Origin: Mesodorylaimus sp. YZB2_4
Taxonomy: Eukaryota; Nematoda; Enoplea; Dorylaimida; Dorylaimidae
Direction: 5' to 3'
Assembly: GCA_030248295.1 (NCBI GenBank)
Contig: JASANH010001455.1
Coordinates: forward strand, 124,001-188,000
DNA: 64,000 nt
Part shown: positions 20,986 to 32,349 of the stretch, in pieces
Layout: the number at the start of each line of letters is the position of its first letter
Position numbering within the stretch: position 1 is the first letter of the stretch
Made by a program: the position numbers and the translations under genes
The notes under the pieces: generated by a model
Seen by the model: only the letters and a program-made list of their open reading frames with translations
Told to the model about the DNA's origin: nothing
Databases searched by the model: none

Positions 20986-23034
20986 ATGGTGACTAGTCTG
21001 ACGACAAGACGAGTGTGGTTGCGTGAATTTTTTGCCGAATTTATTGGCACTTTGTTCCTCGTGGTAAGTTGGCCAGTGCCAGCGTGGGGAGAGGGTTGTT
21101 TGGCAGAATGACCTGGTAAGGGGCCCACGCCTGGGAATAGGAGATGAGAGATGGCTGGAAGGAGTGACCAGATCTGACATAAGAGCACCCAGGGGGGAGG
21201 TGCCTGAAGCTATGGAAAGGCTCAGCAGATGTGCAGCATGTAGCCGAACGCTGTTGCGGGTTTACTGTACCACTTGGTAGCCTGGCCCCATTCGTAGCAC
21301 GAGATAGGAGCCAGGCAGGTCCGCTGCACTATGTAAGTGTAAGTGTAAGTATAGTTGGATGCGATGCGTCAAATAAGTTTGCGCTGCGACGTTTTAGGCA
21401 CCTTTTTACATTGTCAGTAGAACCAAAAGTGTCGCATCGCACGCTTATTTGACGCATCGCATCGTACTATACTTTGGGCCTTAGCCGCTTATCACTGCAA
21501 GGAGGTGCCAGTGCTCCTTCTGCACAACGGCAAGCCAACTGTCTTCTGGCGTGGCTCCAGGCTGAAGCCCCATCTGCAGCTCTGTTCAGAGACGGATGGG
21601 CCTATCTTGCTCTGCTCTGTTCTGGGATCCCACAAAATCGTGACTCAAGCACAGCCTGGTTGCGGCGCTGCAGCTTACAGTGTTCTAGGCAGCCGGAGAT
21701 GCAGCAGTGGCTCAAATGTTGGTCCGAGCAAACTTGCCATCGGCAGTTGGATTCACCGATTTTCTATCAGTCGGTTTCGGCTATGGGCTAGCAGCCGCCT
21801 TTGCCATTTACATTTCAGGGGGTATCTCAGGTACGAGTGGTCTGTGTGTAAGGCGGCTTGCCTAATCTTTGCTTTCCGATCATAGGAGGCCATATCAACC
21901 CAGCCGTCACCTTCACCATGTGTTTGTTTGGCCGATTGAAGTGGTACAAGTTGCCAGTTTATTGGCTGGCTCAGTACTTGGGTGCCTTTGTGGGTTCCGC
22001 TCTTCTCTACTTTACATATTTCGGTAAGATGGCTGCCGATGTAAACATTGAACCAGAGGGGGCTATAGGATCTTTTTCAGACTCTATTTCGGCTCTGAGC
22101 AATTTGCGAGACAATGCAGGAAACCCGCTCGTCTTCGTGCCTGGCATCTTCGCCACGTATCCCGCTGGTCATATGAACACGTTCCCTGCCTTGCTGGATC
22201 AGGTTAGTTGACCAGTCTATCGTTCGCTGTTCATACGTTTGAATGCTGTGTTCTAGGTGGTCGGCACTGGCATTCTTCTTCTGGTCGTGTTTGCTTTGAC
22301 TGACCATCGCAATGCGGACGTGCCCAAGTACTTGGTGCCCCTGCTGGTGGGTCTGGTGATCGGACTGATCGGCATGTCGTACGGAATTCAATGCGGATAC
22401 GCCATCAATCCTGCTCGTGATCTTGCTCCACGCCTTTTCACAGCCATCTTCCATGGTGGTGAAGTCTTCTGGTATGATTATAAATGATGAGGTGTAAAGG
22501 CAGGACATGTGAGGGTGTTTCAGGAAAGGTAGCGACAAATTTTCCTATTTCTTCTGGATTCCCATCGTTGGACCGCATTTGGGCGCAATTATCGGCGCTT
22601 TCATTTATCAAGCTCTCATCGGAGCTCACTGGCCACCACTCTACGAGGTAACGACTGTTTGTGAGCCTCCGACCACGACTAATGTGACCACGGCTGCCGC
22701 CGAACATGTTCTTCACTCGACTAGTCCGAATGCCGTTGAGACCGAAGTCCGTTTGCAATCTGATTCCTATAAAGGGTTAGCACATTTGCCATTCCAAATA
22801 AGGCGTCAGCTTGCGCTGTGACCATTGTCTTACTGAATGCTAACAGGCTGTTCACACTTGACACCTCCTCCATGATGGTATGATACCAAACTTGGACACA
22901 CATCAAAATCGCCCAATGACTTTCCCCACAATTTCCAATAGCCCTATGCTTTTTAGCGCCCCCCAGTTGTAACGACCAGTGTGACAGTGCACGAGGCCGA
23001 GAAGCCCATCATCGCCGTTTCGACCAGCAAGTGA
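20986..23034 (+). CDS. aquaglyceroporin (MIP family channel)
   Basis: Exons 20986-21063, 21689-21830, 21886-22202, 22257-22471, 22524-22647 and 22957-23034 join in consistent phase to 317 residues. The protein starts with a conserved first helix ([14 protein letters not shown]), then GDAAVAQ, first pore motif [10 protein letters not shown] (NPA at residues 78-80), and second [13 protein letters not shown] (NPA 230-232). Asp after NPAR and the spacing between motifs mark the GlpF-type aquaglyceroporin branch, which passes glycerol and small solutes as well as water across the membrane. The protein ends soon after the sixth helix ([14 protein letters not shown]). The C terminus is uncertain: the frame also runs on from 22648 with a Thr-rich coding-like stretch, so exon 5 may be longer. 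Intron 1 carries a small MITE at 21348-21472. Confidence 0.92.
21348..21472. mobile_element. 125-bp MITE-like hairpin in aquaglyceroporin intron 1
   Basis: About 40-bp terminal inverted repeats, AGTATAGTTGGATGCGATGC on the left and AGTATAGTACGATGCGATGC on the right strand, continue into GTCAAATAAG. The spacer is about 40 bases. A short GTAAGTGTAAGTGTAAGTAT array directly precedes it. Confidence 0.8.
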
Positions 23035-23414
23035 ATATTCTAGCCTATTCTGCCTAGCAAGTGCTGAATATTCTGCCTATTCTAGCAAGTGAATATTCTG
23101 CCTAGCAAATTAGCAAGACTGTATCGTAATAGTCAGTCTATACTTTTTTAAATTTGACTCGCGTGATTTGCATTCATCAATTTGATACTCAAGTCACGTC
23201 TAATTCCTTTTATGATCGTGCTATCCATTGTTCTGCCTGACAATGACGTGTGCACTGCGCTTACGATTAGCCTTTTTGTATTTGACATCCGCGTGTGCAA
23301 GAGTCTGCATGATTGAACAGTTTGATAGCCATATGTTCGGTCGGAGGACAAAGTTTCATTATAAGGCGATACAACTGTTACAGTAGTTTTTCGCTTTGGG
23401 CGGGAATTGCAACA
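23035..23414. other. aquaglyceroporin 3' region, short repeated motif
   Basis: Just past the stop codon, AGCAAGTGAATATTCTGCCTA-like units are repeated about three times (23026-23105), suggesting local duplication. No gene was recognised. Confidence 0.4.
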
Positions 23415-23610
23415 GGCTGAATGGCCGTGCATTGGGGATGCCGCGGGGAGCGGATGGTCTCAAAAACCCACTGGGCAAAGGAGCCAGAGACATCAAGCCG
23501 ACAAGTTTCTACCTCGCCTTTAGGAGCGTATCAAGGCGGCCAGTCAAGGCGACCAAGCGCACAAACTTCCCCGCTGGCCAAATACGCCTGGTTACAGAGT
23601 GACAGGCACG
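23415..23610 (+). repeat. interspersed repeat, family 3 (degenerate copy)
   Basis: The GAGCGGATGGTCTCAAAAAC to TACCTCGCC stretch parallels GGAGCTGATGGTCTCACAGA to TGCCTCGCC at 50060-50145. Similarity is patchy, so it is an old copy of the repeat seen best at 50040-50350 and 58040-58330. Confidence 0.45.
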
Positions 23611-23984
23611 TTTCTCAGATAGATATCATATGGTCAGGTCTACAGACACAGGGTTGCGCTTTGCGACCACCAACAGGAGGTTTTGGAGAGAGATCGGAAT
23701 GGCACCTTTGCTGAGAACGAGATGCCCGTTAGCGAATAGGAATCCTGCCAATCTCGCTTAATGCACATATCTTGTTACCTGCAGTCAAGAATCTTATCTT
23801 ACCTGCAGTCAGAAGATGGTTCAGGGACTGGTCGCGTCTCTTTTCGCTCTCTGTGCAACCTATTGTTTCTGCTAGGGGAAACCTGTTCTATCCCATCTAC
23901 GAAAATGCTGTTATCATCTTTATCGTCAATTTTTGCATTTCTTCGATCGCATTCTTCTATATCAATCACCAGCTGCATTTTCAT

Positions 23985-24780
23985 ATTTATTATGACTTCA
24001 TTCAAAATCGGCTTCTCAAACGTCAATGGCCTTCTCGGCAAAATCGAGGACGTCCAATACGAAATTTTGGCTCAAAATTATGACGTATTTGGCATAGTGG
24101 AATCAAAAATCGACCATTTTGTTAATAATGATCAAATTTCTATCCGTGGTTACTCCCTATTTCTAGCAGATCGGAAAAGAGGCGGCGGTGGCCTAGAAAT
24201 CCTCATTGGGGGCTCCATACCGGCTGTGCGACCGAAACCACCAGTCGATTTCGGTATTGATCAACCGTTACTAGAAATTCTCCCTGTTCGAGTGGGACAT
24301 GGCATTTGCTCGGCGACCATCTAATTATCAAATTATCATATACGCCTCAAACGAATCCAGCTGCCGATTAACAGCTTTTCGTCGACTAGTAATTATGGGC
24401 GGCCTAAACGCAAACCTATTAGTGCCCTCCCAAGCAGAGTCGTCGATCATACTGTAGATCTTATGTCCAATCTTAATGCGTTGCAAACAGTAACTGTCCC
24501 GACCCGACCCCGTAGCACTACTTGATGTGGCAATCATTGGAGACCATGGCCGGCACATCTCAAATGATGTGTTGCCGCCAATTGGAAACTCAGACCATTG
24601 CACCGTATCGATTGAACTACATAATCGACCTCGCACGAAAATTTCTCAATGTCGACAAGTGTGGAGCCTTCGACATGTAAACTGGAACGACATCAAAGAC
24701 AAAAAAGTTGCCAAACCCTGCTTCGCTACTCTTCCTAGCTTCCCATCTACTGTAGCTGTGTCACAGATAGAACCCTAGGC
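23985..24780 (+). mobile_element. LINE relic: endonuclease domain of a non-LTR retrotransposon
   Basis: The frame from about 23991 begins with an apurinic-type endonuclease pattern: FSNVNGLLGKIEDVQYEIL, then DVFGIVESKID (catalytic Glu region) and FLADRKRGGGGL. After frameshifts, a plus-strand stretch at 24530-24620 gives IGDHGRHIS...GNSDHCTVSIEL, the terminal SDH motif. Reverse transcriptase is not seen downstream, so only the 5' part of the second ORF survives. It is probably jockey/CR1-like. Confidence 0.75.
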
Positions 24781-24800
24781 GCATATACTCACACCATTCA

Positions 24801-25064
24801 GTGGGTTCAAAAGTACTAAGGCAGTTTGAGGGCGATCATTGCCGAGTTATAATTCCTTCTCTTTTCCGTATTGGAATGTTAGAATTCATTACCAAAACTA
24901 TGCCTTCTTTCGCATCAAGGTGCGCATGTGGCATAGCTTTGTCTCGCCAGCTCTTATACTGTGCTCACTGTCAGTCCCAAACCTATCATGTCTGCTCAAG
25001 TCTCGACTTCTCTGCTCTCAAGAGTCAGAGCTGTGACCCTTATGAGAACTGGTCGACTGTTTGA
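24801..25064 (+). other. Cys/His-rich relic, possibly part of the LINE
   Basis: A frame with a Cys-X-Cys, Cys-X2-Cys, His-X2-Cys pattern (CACG, CAHCQSQTYHVC) resembles a degenerate PHD-like finger such as some LINE first ORFs carry. There is no start or splice context. Its position after the endonuclease relic is not the normal order, so the assignment is weak. Confidence 0.2.
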
Positions 25065-25487
25065 CAAGGCAGCACTGTTCTCTTTCAGCTCACATTCTAC
25101 GACAACATCATGACCCGGTTGCTTGACAAAGTCTAAACCGAATAGACTGTCTGAAAAGCTAGTTCTTACATTTTTCGATTACGACTATTGTTGAATGTTG
25201 GGAGGGCGAGTGGGAGTATTGCAATGGGTTTATGCCAAAGACTTGAAAAAGTGTTCGTCACGAAAAGCGGCGACAGAACGAATGGAGCCGCAGATGGAGT
25301 CAAAATGGTGACAGAAAGAGGGCGAGTGTTTCTGTAAATATAGAAACAGCGAGGTCTGATCGAGAGGCTCGGGCTGCTGTCGGCCTCCCAGAGACGTTTG
25401 TTTTCTCTTCGACGACTGGTTCTACTTTCGAGACGAAAACGATTATTTAGCACAGTCCCTTAGTGCCAAAACGTTGCAGCGCTCGAG

Positions 25488-28400
25488 ATGACTCCTAATT
25501 TTGACTTGTTCATTTTTACTGCAACTCTATGTTACGCCACTTTCGGCCATGGCCATTCGCAGCAATTCAATCAATTGCCCGATGGCTATTTGTGCTATCT
25601 GAGTAAAGTAAACGATTGCTTGGAAAAAGTGCCTACTTTACCCGCTGAATGGAATGTAAGTACCAACTTTTTGACATGAATCCGAGTGATTCGAAAAATC
25701 CCTCGTTTAGATAACTGATCCCATGGCCTACTGCAAGGACCAAGTCAGGCCTCGAAACGCCCTGACACAGGAACTTTGCGTAAGTGGACGCATCAAAATA
25801 GCATGCCGTACTGTTTGAAGTGTTCCCGTTTCAGTCGTTCGACGATCCTGGCTGTGCTCCGGAACCATGTCCCATACCTCCCATGCATTTCCAGAATATG
25901 TTCGATGCAGGTGAGACATAGAGTAGGGCGTGCAACCCACTTCTGGCCAGAATCACCTAGCTTTGGATTGTCCGAAGGTGAGACCATGATTTCATGAGTT
26001 GGGTGCAGGGGAAATCTCGAAGGCAACACATGCCATGTACAGCCCGGGATAGGCGAGTCTGATCATGTGTCTTGGCTGTATCGCTCAGACGCAAGAGGCT
26101 TGAATCTCAGGGACAGCCTTTATGCGCTTTAGCAGACTCACAGTGATTAGAAACAGGGTAGGACGTTTCTATCTGCTGATTCTTTCACTCATATTTTCAG
26201 AAGACGGTCCTCAAGAATCGGTGATTGTTCGTCGTATAATGGACCGTCGTTACGCATTTCCAGTCTTCTTGGTCAAGTGGCTCCCACTAGAAGGAGCAAA
26301 TTTCTATGTTGTTCAACAGTGGTCAGACCAGATTCCCACACCCTACTACTACGTGCGCCCGTGTTTACTCATTCTGCTTTTTCGTGTGCATTTTTAGCTC
26401 GTGCTTTTTTTAGGAGACGAAACAATCCTTTCTCACAATTCCATCTTGGGGCAGCTGCACATTGAACTATGTCCGAGTGGCATCAGTAATCGATTCGAGG
26501 TTGCACTTTTTCAGCGCCCCGGCGGCAATTTATGATGGCAAGCAGTTTACGGCACTTAGCATGCGAGTTGAGCAAAAGCGACTTTTTTAGAGCCGCACTT
26601 CCCTCACGAAACGCCAGCACGATTCGACTTCTTGGAGGCTATGCTGAGCAATGACACAGTAACCACGGACTTTCTACCAGCTAGCGAAGAGCGAGTTATT
26701 TATGTCCGCGTGGCATTTCGACTCGGAGTCACAACCACCACCTACGACATTGCACAAATTGGTGAAGCTACCATGTTCTCACCAAATTGCAGACTCGATT
26801 TCATATCGCTTTATCCTCGACCTGTAAGTCCAGTGCACCACGCGCTTCACCACCAACGTCCTGACTCCTGAGTCGAGGCGCCCAACTGCCGTTAGAATCC
26901 TCCGGGCAATGCCGCGGTGAGCTCAGCACTCCCCATCATCATCATCATTTACTTCGTACGCAAGCAAGTACACGCACTTGACACTCCCCATAAAATTCAG
27001 AGCAGTAGTCTCAGGTTTAGTAGAGGGCTGGTGAAATATCAGCCCGACTGGTTGATCCCACCCGTGTCATCAATGGGTCGAAAGCTGCCTAACGAGTGCC
27101 ACACACAGGTCAGACATCCTCATTTTCAGATGAAACTACCCGGTGCTAGAGAATTCCTTTTCGTCTTCCCCGAGTCCTACGCTGCAAGAAACTGCACTAT
27201 CGCTGTCAAAGTAAGCATAGATTCGGGATTTCTATTAGCCGTTTAGACGTACTGATTCTGCACCATGATCGATGAGTCAGAGTGCTGATGGCATGATAAC
27301 CAAAGTTTTTACTTCTTGGCGGAAAAACGCAGGGCTAACAGAAAATAGAGTACAATACTGGTGTGTTGGTGTGTGCTACAGGGATGTATATTATTGATGG
27401 CGTGGGTCAACTGCTGCTTACTAGGCGCATGGTGGTGACTCTGGCCATCTGGCCTACTATTTTAGGTACATAATGTAGTGACGCGTTGCAACCAGACAAT
27501 CTCGACATCGACTACAGATCAGCAACAACAGCCAACATCTGCTGTCTCCAGGGCCAGACAACGACTGGGTATTGTGCCACCACCTTTTTTGATTGATAGA
27601 TTGCAAGCCATGCGACAATTGCGTATTCGCCTGGGTATGTGCAAGTTGGTGTGGTCCAACGATTACTGTAGAGACCTATATATTTTTCCTGTTCTAGATT
27701 GCAACTCAGTAAAGCACTACGACTGCAGAAGGGCGGCTGAACTGTGTAAGTGCTCGTTCGTTGATTGTCAGCTGAAGTGATCAAATCAGTCACAAGTCTG
27801 TGATAATTGGGGCAGTGATCAGCGATTGGTTTTATGACTTGGTTAGTGGTCAATGATCAGCGATCATTGACCTGATCATGTTCATGTTCATCATGTTCAT
27901 GTTTTACCACATCACCAAACGCTTATGCGCACTCGAGGGTGAAGGGACACACTTTACACGAAATGATTTACCGGCCCGCGAGTCGAACACTCGCCCGTAA
28001 CTGCGCACCTGGCGTGAGAGGCAGACGCCTAACCCACCAGGCCACGAGGCCGGTCAAGGATCAGTGATCAATGACAAGCGATTTTCGATCAGGATCAGTG
28101 ATCAATAAGCTGATCATCAATTAGTGATCAATAGCCAGATCAATGATCAGCTACAGGTGATCAATGATCTGATTAGCGACAAGCGATTAGTGATTAATAA
28201 ACTGATCTGAGATAAATGACCAATAATCTGATCGTTGATTAGTGATCAATTAAGTGATCAGTGATTAGTAATCAATCAACTGATCAGTGATTAGTGATCA
28301 GTTGACTGTTGAGTGATTAGTAATCAATTAACTAATCATCAATCAGTGATCAATACACTGATCAGGAGTTAGTGGTTGATGATCTGATCAGGAGTCAGTG

Positions 28401-29415
28401 ATTGATGACCTGATCAGGAGTCAATGATCGATGACCTGATCAGCAATTGTTGATTGATAGCAAGGTGATGAGCGATCATGGCCAGCGATCTGATTAGTGA
28501 TCAGTAATCAAAGACATGATTAGCCACCCTCTTTTTTAGTGAAACCGTCATGCGGTGTAACCAGCGTCGACGTCCTCCCCGATCCTGAACCAGGCACTTA
28601 TTGGCTGTTGTGGGGCGCATTATTGCACCCGAAGAATGTACCCATCCGATCATGGGTCGTATTGGCTCATCACGCGCATAGCAACGACACCAGACGGTTC
28701 GTCATGCAAACCAGTGACAATGCCCCTGCCGATTATGGGAACGAGGTAAGCCAAATTCGGATTTGGGTGTGGCCTGGCGGGTTAAGGCGTTTGCCTCTCA
28801 CGCCAGGTGCGCAGGTGACTCGCGGCGTGTTCATAAATCAATTCTTGTGTATTGTATCCCCTCACCCTTTAGGCAAAACGAGAAGGGGTGTGTTATCTCT
28901 CATAATCACTTCCATTTCAGTTCCGTAGCGATCGTCGTTTGAAACTGGAATTTGGCGCCAGTCGGGTAACTTACCGAGTTCAAGTCTGCGCCATCTACGA
29001 TCATAAATACGATGAAAACAGCGTCGATTTATCCACGATTCCTGAACGCATTATCCAACTATTTGATGAGATATCGGAAGGGGTGGCTCGTCCTCGGCCG
29101 CCACCAATTCTCGCTATCGAACCAGCTGATGACAATTCAGTTTTCACCGAAGTGGCCGTCACTCGCATGGAGATCGTTCGACGAGCTCTATCTGATCGCA
29201 TGATCGTAGCTCTGGCCGTGGGCGTAGCCATGGCCGTCGCTATCGCTGTCTGCGTTCCGTTCGTTATCTGCAGCGCCGTGCGAAAACGTCGGCACGCCAT
29301 CAATGTGAAATTGGCAGCTGATTTTGGAAGTGATGCGAAAAAAAGTAATGGTAGTCAACGAGCAATCAAATTGGCCCCGATGCCTTCGCCCAAATTGGGC
29401 CAAGTCAAGTACTAA
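25488..29415 (+). CDS. type I membrane protein with Cys-rich N terminus and FN3-like repeats
   Basis: Twelve exons read by splice sites: 25488-25655, 25711-25779, 25835-25910, 26201-26352, 26414-26485, 26593-26823, 26896-26916, 27130-27210, 27466-27634, 27698-27745, 28540-28745 and 28921-29415 (595 residues). A signal peptide (FIFTATLCYATFGHG) is followed by a Cys-rich block (about residues 28-105), several fibronectin III-like segments (PVFLVKWLPLEGANFYVVQQ; YWLLWGALLHP; VTYRVQVCAIYD), a transmembrane segment near the end (MIVALAVGVAMAVAIAVCVP) and a short basic tail. A Cys-rich N terminus plus FN3 repeats recalls anosmin/KAL-1, but no WAP core is clear and that name is only a possibility. 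Exon 5 could extend to 26571, leaving an implausibly short intron, and the 21-nt exon 7 is less certain. Intron 10 holds a TGATCA satellite and a SINE, and intron 11 another SINE. Confidence 0.7.
27815..28535. repeat. TGATCA-rich degenerate satellite in intron 10
   Basis: For about 700 bases, broken by the SINE, the sequence is built from variants of GTGATCAATGA, CTGATCA and GATTAGTGATCA. More than fifteen palindromic TGATCA hexamers were counted by eye, against one expected per about 4 kb. Unit length varies around 10-25 bases. There is no coding potential. Confidence 0.85.
27921..28056 (-). repeat. tRNA-derived SINE, family 1 (in intron)
   Basis: On the minus strand a tRNA-like head reads GGGTTAGGCGTCTGCCTCTC, then a degenerate B box (GTTCGACTC). 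A short conserved tail (CTCGAGTGCGC near 27930) follows. Related copies lie at 28766-28875, 41455-41597, 42515-42652 and 47281-47424. This copy sits inside the TGATCA satellite. Confidence 0.75.
28766..28875 (+). repeat. tRNA-derived SINE, family 1 (plus-strand copy)
   Basis: GGCGGGTTAAGGCGTTTGCC followed by TCTCACGCCAGGTGCGCAGG matches the head of the minus-strand copies. Its B box is degraded. It lies in the intron between exons 11 and 12 of the FN3-type gene. Confidence 0.65.
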
Positions 29416-29718
29416 GCCGCATGCACTGATAATTTGTGTCTTATTTTAAAGAATGCAATGAAAAGTAGGAGTGTGGAGTTCGTGTGCATGCATAAAGTTG
29501 GACTTGCTTGTACTATTAGCTTTCTGCGCATTTTCGATTCCCTTTCCAATAACAAGGCGGCAACAAGCGCGCACAGGTGCGTCTACGCGAGTCGTGTTTG
29601 TTTTAGAAAAAGGATTTTCGTGCATACGTTTTCTATTTTTGGTATTTGGACAAGGAAAGGATTTTATGCACACGTTGTCCCAGGCGGCCCTATTTGCATA
29701 GAATGTCACAGGAAATTA

Positions 29719-29724
29719 AATAAA
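29719..29724 (+). terminator. polyadenylation signal of the FN3-type gene
   Basis: AATAAA lies about 300 bases after the stop codon at 29415 and is followed by a CATTCTGATCG stretch. It is the first full signal downstream on this strand. Confidence 0.45.
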
Positions 29725-30119
29725 ACATTCTGATCGAGTCCCGAGCAGACAAAGTCGTCAATTCGTACTGCCAGCCTCGTTTTTCATAACATTCACGATT
29801 CAAAAAATGAAAATCACTATCAGACAGAGAACAAGACCCAACTCGCTCCTCCTCCCACCCCAAAAATGGCACTCTACAATGTCTATTCACCGCTCGCAGT
29901 TGCTCCTATCTGATACCATATTTTACGCTCCCCTGCAGTCGCGTGATCTGTGGCACTGAAACTGGTTCTGTAGTGTGGGGCAAGCAAGGCCGGAAATGCC
30001 ACACGACCGCATCGGGTGGGTAAAATATAGTTTGAGATAAAGATGTTCTAAGCTGCGACGGTTGGATCTAATAGCAAAGATACAAAGCCAGGTAAATGTG
30101 CCGAATTGGCTGTCGTTCA

Positions 30120-30803
30120 CTACTGCATAGTGCATCCACCAGTTTTCGGCTCCTTGTCGCACTTTTGACAATTTCTTTCTTTATGTTCCTTGCATTCGGG
30201 ATATAAAACGCAACGAATAGCTTCGTCGAAAACGGTATTTAAATTCTTTTTTGTCAAGGCTGAACATTCGACGTATTTGACAGCATCGATTTCTTTAGCC
30301 AGACCTAAACCGTACATATGCTCGACCAAAGTTGCTTTGCGTTGTTGTTGAATTTGTTCAATTTGACGAAATTTATCAACGGACATTTGTCGACTGGTTC
30401 GACGAGCCATGGGTGCTGGTGGATGATGTTTGAGTTCGGCATCGCGTAAATCGGATTTAGTACCCACCAAAATGATAGGCGTATTGGGAGAATGGTGCAC
30501 TACTTCCGGACTCCACTTAGTGCGTACATTCTCCAACGAGTGGGGATCGGATAATGAGAAGCAGATAAGGAATATGTCAGTTTGGGGGTAGCTAAGTGGA
30601 CGTAATTTATCATATTCCGCTTGACCAGCCGTGTCCCACAAACTTAGATTCACTGGTTTCCCATCGATTAAGACATTCGAAGAATAATTATCGTACGTTT
30701 TTGGTGAATGATCGCCCGGGAATTGTTGAGTGGTGTAAGTTATAAGCAGACTGGTCTTACCAACACCCTCGTCTCCAACCACGTTCACTTTGATCGATTT
30801 CAT
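30120..30803 (-). CDS. atypical Rac-like small GTPase
   Basis: 227 residues from an ATG 22 nt after a TTGCAG splice acceptor (30824). Rac subfamily features: [33 protein letters not shown] (G4) and ECSAL (G5). It ends in a CaaX box, CTMQ, where a terminal Gln usually favours farnesylation, so membrane attachment is expected. Two key sites deviate: the P-loop reads GDEGVGKT, so the position equal to Rac Gly12 is Glu, and switch I reads SPKTYDNY, so Thr35, which binds Mg2+ and gamma-phosphate, is Lys. Gln61 is kept. An insert of about 30 residues rich in Gln and basic residues sits between G4 and G5, making it longer than Rac's usual 190 or so. It is probably a GTPase-deficient or constitutively signalling Rac relative; activity is an inference. 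Confidence 0.9.
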   Translation of the reverse strand: MKSIKVNVVGDEGVGKTSLLITYTTQQFPGDHSPKTYDNYSSNVLIDGKPVNLSLWDTAGQAEYDKLRPLSYPQTDIFLICFSLSDPHSLENVRTKWSPEVVHHSPNTPIILVGTKSDLRDAELKHHPPAPMARRTSRQMSVDKFRQIEQIQQQRKATLVEHMYGLGLAKEIDAVKYVECSALTKKNLNTVFDEAIRCVLYPECKEHKERNCQKCDKEPKTGGCTMQ

Positions 30804-30824
30804 ATCAGCGATTTCGATGAAAAT
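30804..30824 (-). promoter_or_regulatory. 5' leader with splice acceptor, possible spliced-leader site
   Basis: TTTTTTTGATTGCAG stands immediately before the 21-nt leader of the Rac-like gene. Either a cis-spliced non-coding exon lies upstream or this is a trans-splice acceptor as in nematodes. No matching 5' exon is obvious. Confidence 0.4.
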
Positions 30825-30829
30825 CTGCA

Positions 30830-32345
30830 ATCAAAAAAAGATAAGTTTTCGATTAGTCCAGTTCGGCTCGAGTATGCTTGTCAGGGGGCGAATTCCAGGC
30901 TGTCCTTCTTGTCGAGCCCTCGACCCAGTCAGACAAGAGTAGCACATTAATCGTGATAGGCAGCTGAGATTGATTCAGGGCCAGGAAAGAAAAAAGAACG
31001 TGATTAATTAGGAAAATCTAAGTAAAAAGATTGGTTAGCATTTCAAAATGATTTTAGATCGTCTTTTCCGAGCGTGCCATGGCCTGGTACCTAGTCTGTA
31101 GCCGTTGCTGACAGCTGTCGGAGCGGGCGGATAGGACTATGCTCGAGGCCGCATACCCCGTTTTCTCTCTGTTTTCGTCAAAGCGAGCAGTTTATGCTTC
31201 CGATCGTTAGCTTGCAGCCAGCAAGGTTTTAGCTGACTTTTTCCCGGCCGGGGTGGAGGCGTCGAAGGGAAAAGCGGGCACCTGCCTTATGCTCATCCGG
31301 CTGCACTAACAATCCAGCTGTTCTGAAAGCCAGCAATATCTGCTAGCGATGGCGAGATGATTAGGATGCCAGGCACGTCTCTGGCAGGTACAGAACATGG
31401 ACGGTTAGAAGATTCATGCTGAAAGAACTAGGAATCGTGCTTTTTTCCAATGCATGGTTGCAGTCAGAACAGAGCGGGCATAAGAGTCGAATGTGAGCAC
31501 AAAAATATGTGGGAATTGTAAAAGCGCGAGTTCGAATCCCACTTAAGGCTCAAGTTTTTCAAAATATGCAAGATTACGAGTACAAAATCCTTTCTGATTA
31601 GTTTTCTTCACATAGGATCGATAACATATTCTTTAGTTATTCTGTTTCATACTATTTTTACTCTGTACCCGAGCAAACAAAACTCTTTCAAAGCACCCAG
31701 ATGACTCGACTCTGCCCAACCAACTGGTAGCTTATGGCTGGCTGAAGTACTGGTGTACACAGAGAGACTCTAGTGTTGATATGTTTGAAAAAAAGATAGA
31801 TATGAATATTCAAATCATATCTTTTGAAAAGATATGACTCGATACTTATGAGATATAGATTTCTGGAAGCCCGAAATTCCAACTGATTAAAATCTGTAAA
31901 AATCTGGGTTCTGGGAATTCGAAGTCTAAAAAAGACTCTTTTTTACTCTTCCCAGACATGGCGGGTTCAAATTGGCTGTGGCCGCCGATCAAGCCGAGCA
32001 CACCACATTAGCCACATATTTTACAATTAGCTTCGTTCAAATTAGGACTGCAGAAGCTGAGGGGTCTGACGTCGATCCTGCGGCATTCGGTTGATGCAGT
32101 CTGACTATGTAATTCAAATTGCAGATAGATCAAGGCACTGTCAGCAAGCGGCTGGTGAGGGAAGAGACGAACTTACCGAATTATGATCATGAAAAAAATT
32201 CGTATTTCTAAGCAATCACAGCTGCAAACTTTTATTTTATTTTATTTATTTTTGTGGATTGGACCGCGTCGGCCCAGTTCCGCACGGGATTTTCAACCCG
32301 TTTTGCCCATAGCCGGACAGCAGTCATGATATGAGGCAAGGGATA
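30830..32345. other. no gene recognised
   Basis: Intergenic sequence upstream of the Rac-like gene. Small frames only, with no clear repeat family. A B-box-like GAGTTCGAATCCCAC near 31530 lacks any A box or cloverleaf. Confidence 0.4.
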
Positions 32346-32349
32346 AGCA

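Noticed and set aside
26486..26571. Extension of FN3-gene exon 5 (VIDSRLHFFSAPAAIYDGKQ...)
   Set aside because: It looks coding but would leave an intron of only about 21-26 nt before exon 6. Kept as an alternative, not the primary model.
27960..28056. tRNA genes (also at 41500, 42560, 47340)
   Set aside because: They have A and B boxes but no cloverleaf pairing, share non-tRNA tails and occur in families, so they are SINEs.
31525..31545. tRNA T-arm-like GAGTTCGAATCCCAC
   Set aside because: No upstream A box, anticodon arm or acceptor stem can be drawn.
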